In this document: positions 37,147 through 56,233 of the stretch, piece after piece | Layout: every line of letters begins with the position of its first letter | Position numbering within the stretch: position 1 is the first letter of the stretch | Origin: Sipunculus nudus | Lineage: Eukaryota > Annelida > Sipuncula > Golfingiida > Sipunculidae | Assembly (NCBI GenBank): GCA_026874595.1 | Contig: CM049314.1 | Span: 55,289,812-55,353,811, forward strand | Length of the DNA stretch: 64,000 bases | Reading direction: 5' to 3' | Position numbers and translations under genes: made by a program | Notes under the pieces: model-generated | What the model was told of the DNA's origin: nothing | The model's input: the letters and a program-made list of their open reading frames with translations, nothing else | The model's database searches: none

Positions 37147-39782
37147 TAAACAAGGGACCTATGGGTCACGACGCTCAGCTGTTATATATGATAAAAAAAT
37201 ATTATTTAGAAATGAGGCACATGCTGGTTCTGTGTGGTAATAAATATAAGCTGTATTATGAGTTGTTGTTGTTTAGCTTATGTATGATTTTTATAGTACC
37301 TTTGGAGACAGGGAAGAGGATTGATTTCATTTATTTTATTAACAATTGGAGTACTATTGTCACACAGATTTTGACTTGGCCATATAACTTATAAGCAGAA
37401 CATATAATATAAGAGTTTAACTATTTATTAAAAAAAAATACAAATACTGTCCCAAATATAATTTTTATTAAAAATAATAAGAGAATCATATGATTGTTTA
37501 AAATGAAATATAACTGATATGATTATTAAAATAATATTAAAGAATATATTAATGAATGCATTCATGAATACATTTTGAAAGTATTTGCACGAGTATTTAT
37601 ATACTTTCATTTTTACCTGAATTCCCATTCTTTATGCAAGAAATTTTATAATGGAGTACATAATCATATTCGTATTTAAATACAATTACAAAGTATTCGC
37701 ACCATGTCTGGTATTTATTCAATTTTCACCAAACAATGATGCTGAGAATCAGAATATACAAAATTCACACATTTAAATAATGATCATAAGTACCTGGTTT
37801 TATGGCTTTTATTTATATTAAAAAATAACTGTAAAAAATTCATTTTGGACTAATTTCCCATCAATGTACACACTAGACACAGTAGAAATCTAGATTAATA
37901 TTATCAACTGCATCTTTGTCTATCATTAATTTCCTTCATATGATCCCTAATGATTAGTAATGAATAATATGATTTACTTCTTTATCATTAAAATTGAACT
38001 GAAAAATGCCATAGGTGACTGCATGGTGTTATTTGGAATATGTGACATTCTACCCATCGATACCAGATTCTTATATCATCAGCAACTGCAAGTTAATTTC
38101 CTGTTATTATAAACTAACAAATTCCTTATCTATTTTTCTTTAATTTGTTATTAAAAACCAATAAAAATTTATTATTTTGTTGTTTATTGTTATGTTGTTG
38201 GTTAAAACTACTAGATGAGTTGGGTTGGACACCTGGATCAACTGTGGCTGGCCATAAGCTGCCTGGATTCCTGTATGCCTCGCCTCAAGCGTGCATAATT
38301 TGATGAAAGGTCAACAAGGTCAACATACAGGTGACTCAAGAGGGGCTGGAGAGAGCCAAAGTCTGACAGGGTCTCATAAAAAACATTAACAAAAGCTACA
38401 ATTTTTGGCCAATTTCTTTCAGCTTTCTAAACTAAAAAGCTGAAATCCTTATGTGTGCATGATATGAAAATTATATCAACAGTGCTCACGGGAAACAAAC
38501 GTGCCATGGTCACAGTTGGGCAAAATTTAAGGTACTAATTTTATATTTATACTAATAACTTATAAAATTTGAAAAATTCAGAACAAATTTTGGGTATTCA
38601 ATTGAATCTTGATTAAATAATGTTACATCCCTGACAAAAAATTCTCTAGCAATGCCCTTGTTAAGGGAGTAAATATATTTCTTGATTTTTTACAAAGTGC
38701 ATTATGTTTGGGCCCATAACTTAAAACAATTACCAATACTGACATCATTCTGGGATGTGCATAGAGAATGAAAAATATGTATATTGTTTATGATTTAAGT
38801 CAGATCAGTGGTTTTGATATAAGGCAGTCTTGAAGTGTAACAATGGGTTTTTAATGGAAAAATGAAGTTTTTCATTAATATCTCGAAGGTATTAAGTCCT
38901 AGTGACCAAATTCTTGGCATGGTAGGGGATTTTGGAGACATCTAACTGTATGCTGAATTTAAGGAACTAAGAGCTGAAGCTGGGGAGCTGAGCTTTTGCA
39001 AACAGCATAACACTAGCTTGATGTAAACAATATGTTACAAGGTGCTTGAAAACTTGATTAAAATCTACAGTTTTTGATCAACTGGTTTCAAATTTTTGGT
39101 GTTAACAGTTGAAATGCTGACAAAAACATGCTGTGAAAATTAAATCCACAGTACTTACAGGAAAAAAACGTGCCATGGTCAAAGTTGGGCAAAATTTAAG
39201 GTACCAATTTTTTATTTTTATTAATATTTTAAAAAATTTAAAAGATTTTCATCTAATTTTGGGTATACAATTTAATTTTGATTAATTAAAGTTATATTAC
39301 TGGAAAAAAGGTCCACAGCTTTAACATTTTTTGTGTTAAGTGATCAAATATCTTTCCTTATTTTTTTCAAAATGCATTATGTTTGGGCCCAGAACTTTTT
39401 TAAATTAAATAATACAGACATAATTTCTGGCATGTACATAGGAACTATATAGAGGAATATTTATGGTAAATATGAGGAAAAACAGATGAGTGGTTTTGAT
39501 ATTAGGCAGTCCTAAACTGTGAAAATAGGTTTTTAATAAAAAATTAAGGTTTTTCCTTAATTTCTCAAAGGAACGAAGTTGCAAAGACCCAGTTTTCGGC
39601 TTGGTAGGAGATCTTGGGGACATCTAACATTATGCTGAATTTTGGATTCCTAGGTCCTACGGTTTCAAAACGTGCCACATCTACGGACGGACGGACGGAC
39701 GGACGGACGGACGGACAGACGGACGGATGACGGACAATGGACCACGACTATAGCTCAGATGACTTATAGTCAGCTGAGCTAA
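37147..39782 (+). mobile_element. 2.6-kb element (copy 3) abutting the splice acceptor of the linker exon
   Basis: The element starts TAAACAAGGGACCTATGGGT at about 37147-37166 and ends at GTCAGCTGAGCTAA near 39782. It is near-identical to copy 2, differing by scattered substitutions and small indels. The gene's exon ends at 37137, so only about 10 nt of older intron (ATCGTTTCAG, minus strand) separate it from the insertion. The branch point and most of the pyrimidine tract must therefore lie inside the element. It fills most of a 3.2-kb intron. Confidence 0.8.
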
Positions 39783-39869
39783 AAATACATTCATATCTTA
39801 TAAAAAACTCATACCCCAATTATTCAAATATCCTCTGGATTCTTCTGATAAACATAAAATACAATGTAC

Positions 39870-39938
<69 letters not shown>

Positions 39939-39939
39939 G
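39870..39939 (+). repeat. (AT)n microsatellite
   Basis: There is about 68 bp of almost pure AT with one TACATA break, in the intron between the acidic and Pro/Gln exons. Confidence 0.9.
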
Positions 39940-40153
39940 GATTCATAACTCTTGGAAAGGTATTACTCTAAATTATCAAGAAAAAAACTACAATAAACCT
40001 TTGTTACCAACCATTCGATTGTGTTTATGCTGCGTTCGCTACCACTGGGATTTATGGTAAATACCAGTTGTACAGATGAAGGTTGCCAAGTGGGACAGAT
40101 AGAATTTCTCTATGTATGACCAGTTTGCCAGTGGTATAAGCCAGCTGACGTAC

Positions 40154-40159
40154 CACGTG
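40154..40159. promoter_or_regulatory. Single CACGTG E-box
   Basis: CACGTG occurs in intron DNA 155 bp transcriptionally downstream of an exon end. It is a lone motif of low value. Confidence 0.15.
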
Positions 40160-40313
40160 CCCATGTAACAAACCCGATCTCCCCACTTGTCAATTTGTAT
40201 TTACCATGTATCCCAGCGGTAGTGAACACAGCTTTATTACAGGGTTCCAGAGCTCTGTGGATGGCCCTAGAACAGTTATTGCTGTTATATTACTTATAAA
40301 TCATTCTGCTCAC

Positions 40314-40389
40314 CTTGGTTCCCCCTCAGGTCCAACCTCCTCTTCATTATCACTTCCTTCATATTCAAATTCTGTCTCATGGTCTTCAG
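40314..40389 (-). CDS. MAP4K4/TNIK/MINK1 (msn-like): Acidic segment after the kinase domain
   Basis: This 76-nt exon completes Pro and encodes EDHETEFEYEGSDNEEEVGP and EGEP. It corresponds to the vertebrate acidic stretch with ETEYEYSGSEEEEEE that follows the kinase domain. The acceptor is TTTCTTGTAG and the donor is GTGAGC. It ends with AG, which makes Ser with the next exon's C and restores the family's EPSSI motif across the junction. Confidence 0.92.
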
Positions 40390-40488
40390 CTACAAGAAAT
40401 GTCACACAGGTGTTTTATTTACATATGTCATTACAACAGAGGTAACTGTATATAATAGCTTATATAAACCAGAACATCTGCAGAAGCT

Positions 40489-43400
40489 GACAAGAGATCT
40501 CAGCCAATAGAAAAGTGTGTATGGGTGGTAACATTAACAAGAGATCTCAGCCAATAGAAAAGTGTGTATGGGTGGTAACATTAACAAGAGATCTCAGCCA
40601 AAAGAACAGTGTGTATGGGTGGTAACATTAACAAGAGATCTCAGCCAATAGAAAAGTGTGTATTGGTGGTAACATTAACAAGAGATCTCAGCCAAAAGAA
40701 CAGTGTGTATTGGTGGTAACATTAACAAGAGATCTCAGCCAAAAGAACAGTGTGTATGGGTGGTAACAGTAACAAGAGATCTCAGCCAAACGAAGTGTGT
40801 ATGGGTGGTAACAGTAACAAGAGATCTCAGCCAAAAGAACAGTGTGTATGGGTGGTAACATTAACAAGAGATCTCAGCCAATAGAAAAGTGTGTATTGGT
40901 GGTAACATTAACAAGAGATCTCAGCCAATAGAAAAGTGTGTATTGGTGGTAACATTAACAAGAGATCTCAGCCAAAAGAACAGTGTGTATGGGAGGTAAC
41001 AGTAACAAGAGATCTCAGCCAATAGAAAAGTGTGTATGGGTGGTAACAGTAACAAGAGATCTCAGCCAAAAGAACAGTGTGTATGGGTGGTAACATTAAC
41101 AAGAGATCTCAGCCAATAGAAAAGTGTGTATTGGTGGTAACATTAACAAGAGATCTCAGCCAAAAGAACAGTGTGTATGGGAGGTAACAGTAACAAGAGA
41201 TCTCAGCCAAACGAAGTGTGTATGGGTGGTAACAGTAACAAGAGATCTCAGCCAAAAGAACAGTGTGTATGGGTGGTAACATTAACAAGAGATCTCAGCC
41301 AATAGAAAAGTGTGTATTGGTGGTAACATTAACAAGAGATCTCAGCCAAAAGAACAGTGTGTATGGGAGGTAACAGTAACAAGAGATCTCAGCCAAACGA
41401 AGTGTGTATGGGTGGTAACAGTAACAAGAGATCTCAGCCAAAAGAACAGTGTGTATGGGTGGTAACATTAACAAGAGATCTCAGCCAATAGAAAAGTGTG
41501 TATTGGTGGTAACATTAACAAGAGATCTCAGCCAAAAGAACAGTGTGTATGGGAGGTAACAGTACCAAGAGATCTCAGCCAAACGAAGTGTGTATGGGTG
41601 GTAACAGTAACAAGAGATCTCAGCCAAAAGAACAGTGTGTATGGGTGGTAACATTAACAAGAGATCTCAGCCAATAGAAAAGTGTGTATTGGTGGTAACA
41701 TTAACAAGAGATCTCAGCCAAAAGAACAGTGTGTATGGGTGGTAACAGTAACAAGAGATCTCAGCCAAACGAAGTGTGTATGGGTGGTAACAGTAACAAG
41801 AGATCTCAGCCAAAAGAACAGTGTGTATGGGTGGTAACATTAACAAGAGATCTCAGCCAATAGAAAAGTGTGTATTGGTGGTAACATTAACAAGAGATCT
41901 CAGCCAATAGAAAAGTGTGTATTGGTGGTAACATTAACAAGAGATCTCAGCCAAAAGAACAGTGTGTATGGGAGGTAACAGTAACAAGAGATCTCAGCCA
42001 AACGAAGTGTGTATGGGTGGTAACAGTAACAAGAGATCTCAGCCAAAAGAACAGTGTGTATGGGTGGTAACATTAACAAGAGATCTCAGCCAATAGAAAA
42101 GTGTGTATTGGTGGTAACATTAACAAGAGATCTCAGCCAAAAGAACAGTGTGTATGGGTGGTAACAGTAACAAGAGATCTCAGCCAAACGAAGTGTGTAT
42201 GGGTGGTAACAGTAACAAGAGATCTCAGCCAAACAAACAGTGTGTATAGGTGGTAACAGTAACAAGAGATCTCAGCCAAAAGAACAGTGTGTATTGGTGG
42301 TAACATTAACAAGAGATCTCAGCCAATAGAAAAGTGTGTATTGGTGGTAACATTAACAAGAGATCTCAGCCAATAGAAAAGTGTGTATTGGTGGTAACAT
42401 TAACAAGAGATCTCAGCCAATAGAAAAGTGTGTATTGGTGGTAACATTTACAAGAGATCTCAGCCAATAGAAAAGTGTGTATTGGTGGAAACATTAACAA
42501 GAGATCTCAGCCAATAGAAAAGTGTGTATTGGTGGTAACATTAACAAGAGATCTCAGCCAATAGAAAAGTGTGTATTGGTGGTAACATTAACAAGAGATC
42601 TCAGCCAATAGAAAAGTGTGTATTGGTGGTAACATTAACAAGAGATCTCAGCCAAAAGAACAGTGTGTATGGGAGGTAACAGTAACAAGAGATCTCAGCC
42701 AATAGAAAAGTGTGTATTGGTGGTAACATTAACAAGAGATCTCAGCCAATAGAAAAGTGTGTATTGGTGGTAACATTAACAAGAGATCTCAGCCAATAGA
42801 AAAGTGTGTATTGGTGGTAACATTAACAAGAGATCTCAGCCAATAGAAAAGTGTGTATTGGTGGTAACATTAACAAGAGATCTCAGCCAATAGAAAAGTG
42901 TGTATTGGTGGTAACATTAACAAGAGATCTCAGCCAATAGAAAAGTGTGTATTGGTGGTAACATTAACAAGAGATCTCAGCCAAAAGAACAGTGTGTATG
43001 GGAGGTAACAGTAACAAGAGATCTCAGCCAATAGAAAAGTGTGTATTGGTGGTAACATTAACAAGAGATCTCAGCCAATAGAAAAGTGTGTATTGGTGGT
43101 AACATTAACAAGAGATCTCAGCCAAAAGAACAGTGTGTATGGGAGGTAACAGTAACAAGAGATCTCAGCCAATAGAAAAGTGTGTATTGGTGGTAACATT
43201 AACAAGAGATCTCAGCCAATAGAAAAGTGTGTATTGGTGGTAACAGTAACAAGAGATCTCAGCCAAACAAACAGTGTGTATGGGTGGTAACAGTAACAAG
43301 AGATCTCAGCCAAACGAAGTGTGTATGGGTGGTAACAGTAACAAGAGATCTCAGCCAAAAGAACAGTGTGTATGGGTGGTAACAGTAACAAGAGATCTCA

Positions 43401-45073
43401 GCCAAAAGAACAGTGTGTATGGGTGGTAACAGTAACAAGAGATCTCAGCCAATAGAAAAGTGTGTATTGGTGGTAACATTAACAAGAGATCTCAGCCAAA
43501 AGAACAGTGTGTATGGGTGGTAACAGTAACAAGAGATCTCAGCCAAACGAAGTGTGTATGGGTGGTAACAGTAACAAGAGATCTCAGCCAAAAGAACAGT
43601 GTGTATGGGTGGTAACAGTAACAAGAGATCTCAGCCAATAGAAAAGTGTGTATTGGTGGTAACATTAACAAGAGATCTCAGCCAAAAGAACAGTGTGTAT
43701 GGGTGGTAACAGTAACAAGAGATCTCAGCCAAACGAAGTGTGTATGGGTGGTAACAGTAACAAGAGATCTCAGCCAAAAGAACAGTGTGTATGGGTGGTA
43801 ACAGTAACAAGAGATCTCAGCCAAAAGAACAGTGTGTATGGGTGGTAACAGTAACAAGAGATCTCAGCCAAAAGAACAGTGTGTATGGGTGGTAACAGTA
43901 ACAAGAGACCTCAGCCAAAAGAACAGTGTGTATGGATGGTAACAGTAACAAGAGATCTCAGCCAATAGAAAAGTGTGTATTGGTGGTAACATTAACAAGA
44001 GATCTCAGCCAAAAGAACAGTGTGTATGGGAGGTAACAGTAACAAGAGATCTCAGCCAAAAGAACAGTGTGTATGGGTGGTAACAGTAACAAGAGACCTC
44101 AGCCAAAAGAACAGTGTGTATGGGTGGTAACAGGAACAAGAGATCTCAGCCAATAGAAAAGTGTGTATTGGTGGTAACATTAACAAGAGATCTCAGCCAA
44201 AAGAACAGTGTGTATGGGAGGTAACAGTAACAAGAGATCTCAGCCAAACGAAGTGTGTATGGGTGGTAACAGTAACAAGAGATCTCAGCCAAAAGAACAG
44301 TGTGTATGGGTGGTAACAGTAACAAGAGATCTCAGCCAAAAGAACAGTGTGTATGGGTGGTAACAGTAACAAGAGATCTCAGCCAAAAGAACAGTGTGTA
44401 TGGGTGGTAACAGTAACAAGAGATCTCAGCCAAAAGAACAGTGTGTATGGGTGGTAACAGTAACAAGAGACCTCAGCCAAAAGAACAGTGTGTATGGATG
44501 GTAACAGTAACAAGAGATCTCAGCCAAAAGAACAGTGTGTAAGGGTAGCAACAGTAACAAGAGATCTCAGCCAAACGAAGTGTGTATGGGTGGTAACAGT
44601 AACAAGAGATCTCAGCCAAAAGAACAGTGTGTATGGGTGGTAACAGTAACAAGAGATCTCAGCCAAACGAAGTGTGTATGGGTGGTAACAGTAACAAGAG
44701 ATCTCAGCCAAAAGAACAGTGTGTATGGGTGGTAACAGTAACAAGAGATCTCAGCCAAAAGAACAGTGTGTATGGGTGGTAACAGTAACAAGAGACCTCA
44801 GCCAAAAGAACAGTGTGTATGGATGGTAACAGTAACAAGAGATCTCAGCCAAAAGAACAGTGTGTAAGGGTAGCAACAGTAACAAGAGATCTCAGCCAAA
44901 CGAAGTGTGTATGGGTGGTAACAGTAACAAGAGATCTCAGCCAAACAAACAGTGTGTATGGGTGGTAACAGGAACAAGAGATCTCAGCCAAAAGAACAGT
45001 GTGTATGGGTGGTAACAGTAACAAGAGATCTCAGCCAAAAGAACAGTGTGTATGGGTGGTAACAGTAACAAGG
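40489..45073 (+). repeat. 4.6-kb minisatellite of 45-47-bp units, with higher-order structure
   Basis: Nearly 100 head-to-tail units of AACAAGAGATCTCAGCCAAT, then AGAAAAGTGTGTATTGGTGG, then TAACATT (type A, 47 bp) occur with two other main types: B (CCAAAAGAACAGTGTGTATG, 47 bp) and C (CCAAACGAAGTGTGTATG, 45 bp). From about 41140 to 42200 the order C-B-A-B repeats as a four-unit super-repeat of ~186 bp. 42300-43000 is mostly A, and 43250-45070 is mostly B and C. A ~325-bp segment (7 units) is duplicated at about 44469 and 44793. The array makes up over 90% of a 4.9-kb intron. Each unit has a BglII site (AGATCT). Confidence 0.97.
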
Positions 45074-45314
45074 ACAGGACACTTGGGTTAAAATATCTGT
45101 GTACTGGATCATGTATTATTTCACAATTAAAGTATTAAGACACATGTCATGCTTCAAGATAATTCATCAATACAGACAAGTAACCAAGCTTTCACACTTT
45201 ATTATTCTATTCTATAGGCCAACAAATCATTAAAGACCTTGCATGGCTAGCCCTAAAAATGATGGCTGAATGTACAAGATGACTTTAAGTGTAACAACTT
45301 GTGATGTATGATTA

Positions 45315-45524
<210 letters not shown>

Positions 45525-46589
45525 TTACAATATACTGTAGGTGCCAGTTTGTTCCTGGGGTTCAAATTTGTGATGTTTGCGAAAAAGGATATTATCACGA
45601 AAATAACCTTCCTGGATAAGAGGCCCCATCATTGAAGACAAGTTGAAAAATGAAAGTTTGATTTTATAAATAATAACTGATTTTGTATGTTACCATTAAT
45701 CTAAGAGAAGTTCTTGTATATAATCAGATCTTTCAAATTATCTGCCAACAATGAACAAGGATTTCTACGTGTTTGATAATCATTGGGGTACCTGTCCAAC
45801 TTTTACCATTTTGATCATATACTACTTTGTATAATTATTCATAAAATATGGGATATACCCTGTGTCAGTTATTGTATTATGAGACATGAATATTGAATCC
45901 TTGTGAAACGGTGAAAATGTGAAAACCACGATATGTTAACCTCTTGAATATGAAGCCAACCACAGTGTTATATGTATAGGATTTAAAGTTTCATGTTTGT
46001 TGTGCAAGAGAATTGTCTTGTGTATTAAAGAGATCACCTTTTATTAAGGACTGAAATGTATGCGCTCATAGTGGTAGTTTTATACACATCAATATTGATT
46101 CCACTTACATATAATCATAAGCCTAACAATATTTTGTTATGCGCAATCCTAATCATCAATAAAATATGGCAGGAAGATGGTTACATTCACATTACATAAC
46201 CATTTTTATAGTATAAAGGAAATCTAAGACATCATGAGTCAGAGCCCACTAATCATTCACATCAACCCTTTGAACAGCCACCAAAGGTTACTAAAATGTT
46301 AGATATATCTGTTTGTACGTAACATTTTAGTCACCACCCCAACATATGCACTTTGGTGGGATTATAAGCTCCCTATAATATGTATCTGTAAAAGGAAGAA
46401 AATCCATTATACTCTCATTTTATTTAGACACGGTTTAGTTATGGGAAGCCAATACGTACACATTTTCCTGGTTTAAATTGAGTCCAAATATAAATTAAAT
46501 GAAAATCCTATGATCTGAGCTGAGTTTTCTTGGCTGTTTTCTCTCTTTCTAACTACTGTTAGTGTACAGTAGATGACACATGAGGGAGC

Positions 46590-47003
<414 letters not shown>

Positions 47004-47242
47004 TCAACATCATTATTTATTTAATAATCTCTAAATAAGTGATAAATCAAAACTACAAAGCAGAAATATCTTTTAAATATCTTAGTTATAAAAATAATCA
47101 TGAGAAAATAAATCAGTCTCCTTGGCTTTAAATGTATACACTTAAAACCTTTTTACAACTCAATTTAATCTGAGTTAATAATTCGTATTTTACAACTTCT
47201 CTCAAATTGAACATTGTGAACTCTGATAGCCCTAAAACTTAC

Positions 47243-47297
47243 GTGGTTTTCCCTCAGCCATTTCAATTGCTGAGATTCCTAAAGACCACAAGTCACT
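47243..47297 (-). CDS. MAP4K4/TNIK/MINK1 (msn-like): GCK-IV kinase exon (helix F, SDLWSLGISAIEMAEGKP)
   Basis: This 55-nt exon (18 codons plus 1 nt) encodes SDLWSLGISAIEMAEGKP, the helix F segment with the invariant Asp-x-Trp-Ser-x-Gly. Vertebrate members have SDLWSLGITAIEMAEGAP here. The acceptor is TTTGTTTCAG and the donor is GTAAGT. The last C joins the next exon's CC to make Pro. Confidence 0.95.
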
Positions 47298-48160
47298 CTG
47301 AAACAAAGATCAAATAACTGAAAGTTTACAAATTAAAGAGGAATATCATAAAAAGTGATGACATTTGTATAAATGTCAACTGAAAATTGGACCTATAGAG
47401 ACAACATAAATTACTTGACACACCAAGTATTTACCTTAACGATAATATCGGATGTAATTTTAACCCAAAGTAAAACTATCCAAATCACTGATCATACCAA
47501 ATTTCAGAGCAATCCATGAAACCAATCTTGAGACATCAAATGAATTATGAGATATTTTCAACAAAATGGAACAAATCATTGGTTACAATCACTCCTATAA
47601 GGAAGCTCAACACCCTGTTCTCATTTTGAAAAGGTCCCATCCTCAAGCCCGATCTATGCTTAAAGAAAAAATGAAAACCATGCATTAATTATTTTTTTTT
47701 TATTTATTTTTTTTTTATTTTACTGGTTATCTCACTCAAAAATATCATTTGCATGGGCTGTGTATTGTTGCTGTAACTACAGTATCACCGACCTCCACTG
47801 AAGATACAGTAAAATTTTGATTCTTTATTCATATAACTTCTAGGGCCAGCATAGTGTGCACATGTGAGTCATTTTGAGGAACCTCTTCAATCTGATAAGT
47901 CCTCAAATGTCAAAAGTTAAAATCACTGATTAATGGCTAGAAAACAACACACACAGTAACTCATTCAATCAGGCATGTTTTCTTAATCTAAAGTTAACTA
48001 TGGTGAACATAACATGAAATAATGCTAATTTCTAAAAATAACAAACGGTGAACTTTTGAAAATGAGAAGCGTAAAATTCTGAAAATGATCATTTGCTCTT
48101 AAAAATTATACCATCGCAACTGGAACAGGTAATAGATGAATGTATCAGCCTGAAAGAGAT
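47298..48160 (-). other. Intron DNA
   Basis: AT-rich; T-runs at about 47691-47720. No exon or repeat unit is visible. Confidence 0.6.
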
Positions 48161-48825
48161 AAACAATTGACCCATGGGTCATGACACTCAGCTGAATCTG
48201 ACACAAATGCTTTTCATGCATTAACCACTGATTACATCAGTGTATGTTTAAAATTTTAGAATTTTCTCAAACTAACTCAAACCAGAATAATTGCAGTGAA
48301 ATTTAACATGTGTTTCTGACATTTGTGTAGCAGTGAATGGGCTTATTTTGTTTGAACTCTACATTCTGACAGATTTAAATGTGTGGTACACTGTTTCAAT
48401 ATTATGACCTAATGCAAAAATATCTGTTAGCTACCTTGAATAAAGACTAATGAAGAATGACTATCATGATACTAAACAAATCATGTTTTTCCTAAGGCTC
48501 ACAGTATACAGGACACAGTAACCTAATTCAGGTTTCCTAGGAGATTTTACAAGATCCTTCCCAAATATCAAGTGAGAAATCCAAGAGATTTGTGTGCTGT
48601 CTTACTTTCAGGGTTCTAAAAATCCTGTTTTTAGCCTGTAGCTCACATAATATAGGTCACTGTGACCAAATTTCAGGTTTCAAAGGAGACCTCCCTTGAT
48701 CTAAAAATTTCTTGTTTCAATAGTTACTATTTGTGCCATGTTAATGTACAACTGGACTTTAAGATGACCAAATGGACAAAGGGTGCTCGCTGTAACTCAG
48801 ATGACTTACAGTCAGCTGAGCTAAA
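48161..48825 (+). mobile_element. Short related element (~0.66 kb, copy 5)
   Basis: The start AAACAATTGACCCATGGGTC and the end CTGTAACTCAGATGACTTAC followed by AGTCAGCTGAGCTAA match the termini of the elements at 15.1, 29.5, 34.3 and 37.1 kb. The interior shares the GACC(T)AATT(T)CAGGTTTC block with copy 4. The GGAC array is reduced to GGACAAAGGG. Confidence 0.7.
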
Positions 48826-48916
48826 CAATTCAGACTGTTCCAAGCATTAGAAAATGATGAGAGTGAAAATGCCTGTGACAGAGCACAAACCACAGAACTA
48901 TTACTTCACATACTGC

Positions 48917-48930
48917 CCACTAGATGGCAG
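48917..48930 (+). promoter_or_regulatory. CTCF-like motif
   Basis: CCACTAGATGGCAG fits the vertebrate CTCF core CCASYAGRKGGCRS at all 14 positions. It lies in the intron between the APE and helix F exons. Binding in this organism is not shown. Confidence 0.35.
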
Positions 48931-49159
48931 CACCTCCTAGAGGTGATTGGTGCAAGAAACAAATGTTGAAAATGTCAAACAAAATTTTCTGTTCAAAAAG
49001 ATATATGGACTCTCACAGGCATTTTATTCCCTAGATATCAAATTAAGCTCAACCAAAAGCATCTTTTGCTTAAGGATGTTTTTAAAACAACAGATCTGAA
49101 AAGTTGCATATATTAAACTTGCTGTATAAGGGTGAGATATACTGAGAGATGACACTAAC

Positions 49160-49217
49160 CCTGTTATCATATGTTGCATCTGGGTTTTCATCACAGGCAA
49201 TCACTTCAGGTGCCATC
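49160..49217 (-). CDS. MAP4K4/TNIK/MINK1 (msn-like): GCK-IV kinase exon with APE motif
   Basis: This 58-nt exon completes Trp and encodes MAPEVIACDENPDATYDNR. The Ala-Pro-Glu motif closes the activation segment, and VIACDENPDATYD is diagnostic of the MAP4K4/TNIK/MINK1 subgroup. The acceptor is a long T tract ending in TTTTAG and the donor is GTTAGT. It ends in phase 0. Confidence 0.96.
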
Positions 49218-49962
<745 letters not shown>

Positions 49963-50238
49963 TTAACATCATGTTTGTATGAATTTAAAGTGAGAGACAA
50001 TCATCTATATATGACTCATTTAATTTTTTTTTTATCATTAGGACAATCCAGGGCTTGTCTGCCTTAAAGAACTGATTTTAAATGTCTGAGTTTTCAGTCA
50101 ATAAAACCGATTATGTATTATTTCTAGGTGTTTTAAAAATCAACAGGATTAAATATAATGATGAATATCTGTTAACTTAAATAAAGATATTCAAGTGGCC
50201 TACTATACTAACCATAATGGTTTATATTATATAATCTA

Positions 50239-51797
<1,559 letters not shown>

Positions 51798-51859
51798 CCT
51801 CAAAATTTCTCTACAGATGTAAGCTATCCATTCTTCTTTTAGGCAGTTTCCTTTGGTAG
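51798..51859 (-). CDS. MAP4K4/TNIK/MINK1 (msn-like): GCK-IV kinase exon (helix D-E, STKGNCLKEEWIAYICREILR)
   Basis: This 62-nt exon starts with 2 nt that complete Ser and then encodes TKGNCLKEEWIAYICREILR, the helix D to helix E segment of the C-lobe. EEWIAYICREILRGL is close to invariant in this family. The acceptor is ACCATACAG and the donor is GTAAGA. It ends on a codon boundary, in phase with the next exon. Confidence 0.94.
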
Positions 51860-52294
51860 CTGTATGGTGAAATGAGAATCATTTAAGTAAAAGACAAATT
51901 ACCATAGTACCATAAACACTGGAAAAACATGTATTACCACAATACCGTAAAAAAAAGAACACTGCATTTTTCATGTTTTAAACACATGATAACAAGATGA
52001 TAAGACTGAGAAAACAGGAAGCGTCAGGGCTGAAAAAAAATGACTAACCTCTTTACAGTTACATCAATTAAACAAACAACTTGTGCTTTTTAAAGAACTC
52101 CCTCTGGGCACGGAAAATACTAAAATATGAATAGTCAGTTATATAACTGAAAAATTTGTTGCTTTATACACATGATGTGTCAATGATGAGCTTAATGGAA
52201 GTATATGGTATTTAAAGTGTCACTGTAACACACAAACTGTTATGCAAATCACTTTATGAAAATGTATACCGTTTGTCTGATGGATTGAACTTAC

Positions 52295-52343
52295 ACTTCA
52301 CTAGGTCTGTGACAGAACCTGCCCCGCAGTACTCCATAACCAG
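52295..52343 (-). CDS. MAP4K4/TNIK/MINK1 (msn-like): GCK-IV kinase exon (hinge, LVMEYCGAGSVTDLVK)
   Basis: This 49-nt exon (16 codons plus 1 nt) encodes LVMEYCGAGSVTDLVK, the kinase hinge and helix D start. The hinge is where the ATP adenine sits, and MEYC/MEFC followed by GAGSVTDL is a signature of MAP4K4-family kinases. The acceptor is ATTCTAG and the donor is GTAAGT. It ends with a single base that completes a Ser codon with the next exon. The preceding intron is about 3.6 kb. Confidence 0.94.

Positions 52344-56233
<3,890 letters not shown>

Noticed and set aside
36849-37394. 181-codon plus-strand open frame, the longest in the window
   Set aside because: It is antisense to the Pro/Gln exon (poly-Leu from the CAG/CAA run) and then runs into the transposon. 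It has no independent support.
44520-44744. Overlapping frames on both strands in the minisatellite
   Set aside because: They arise from the repeat unit; unit lengths of 45 and 47 break the frame elsewhere.
40489-45073. CRISPR-like regular repeats
   Set aside because: The units are contiguous tandem repeats without unique spacers, in an animal intron.
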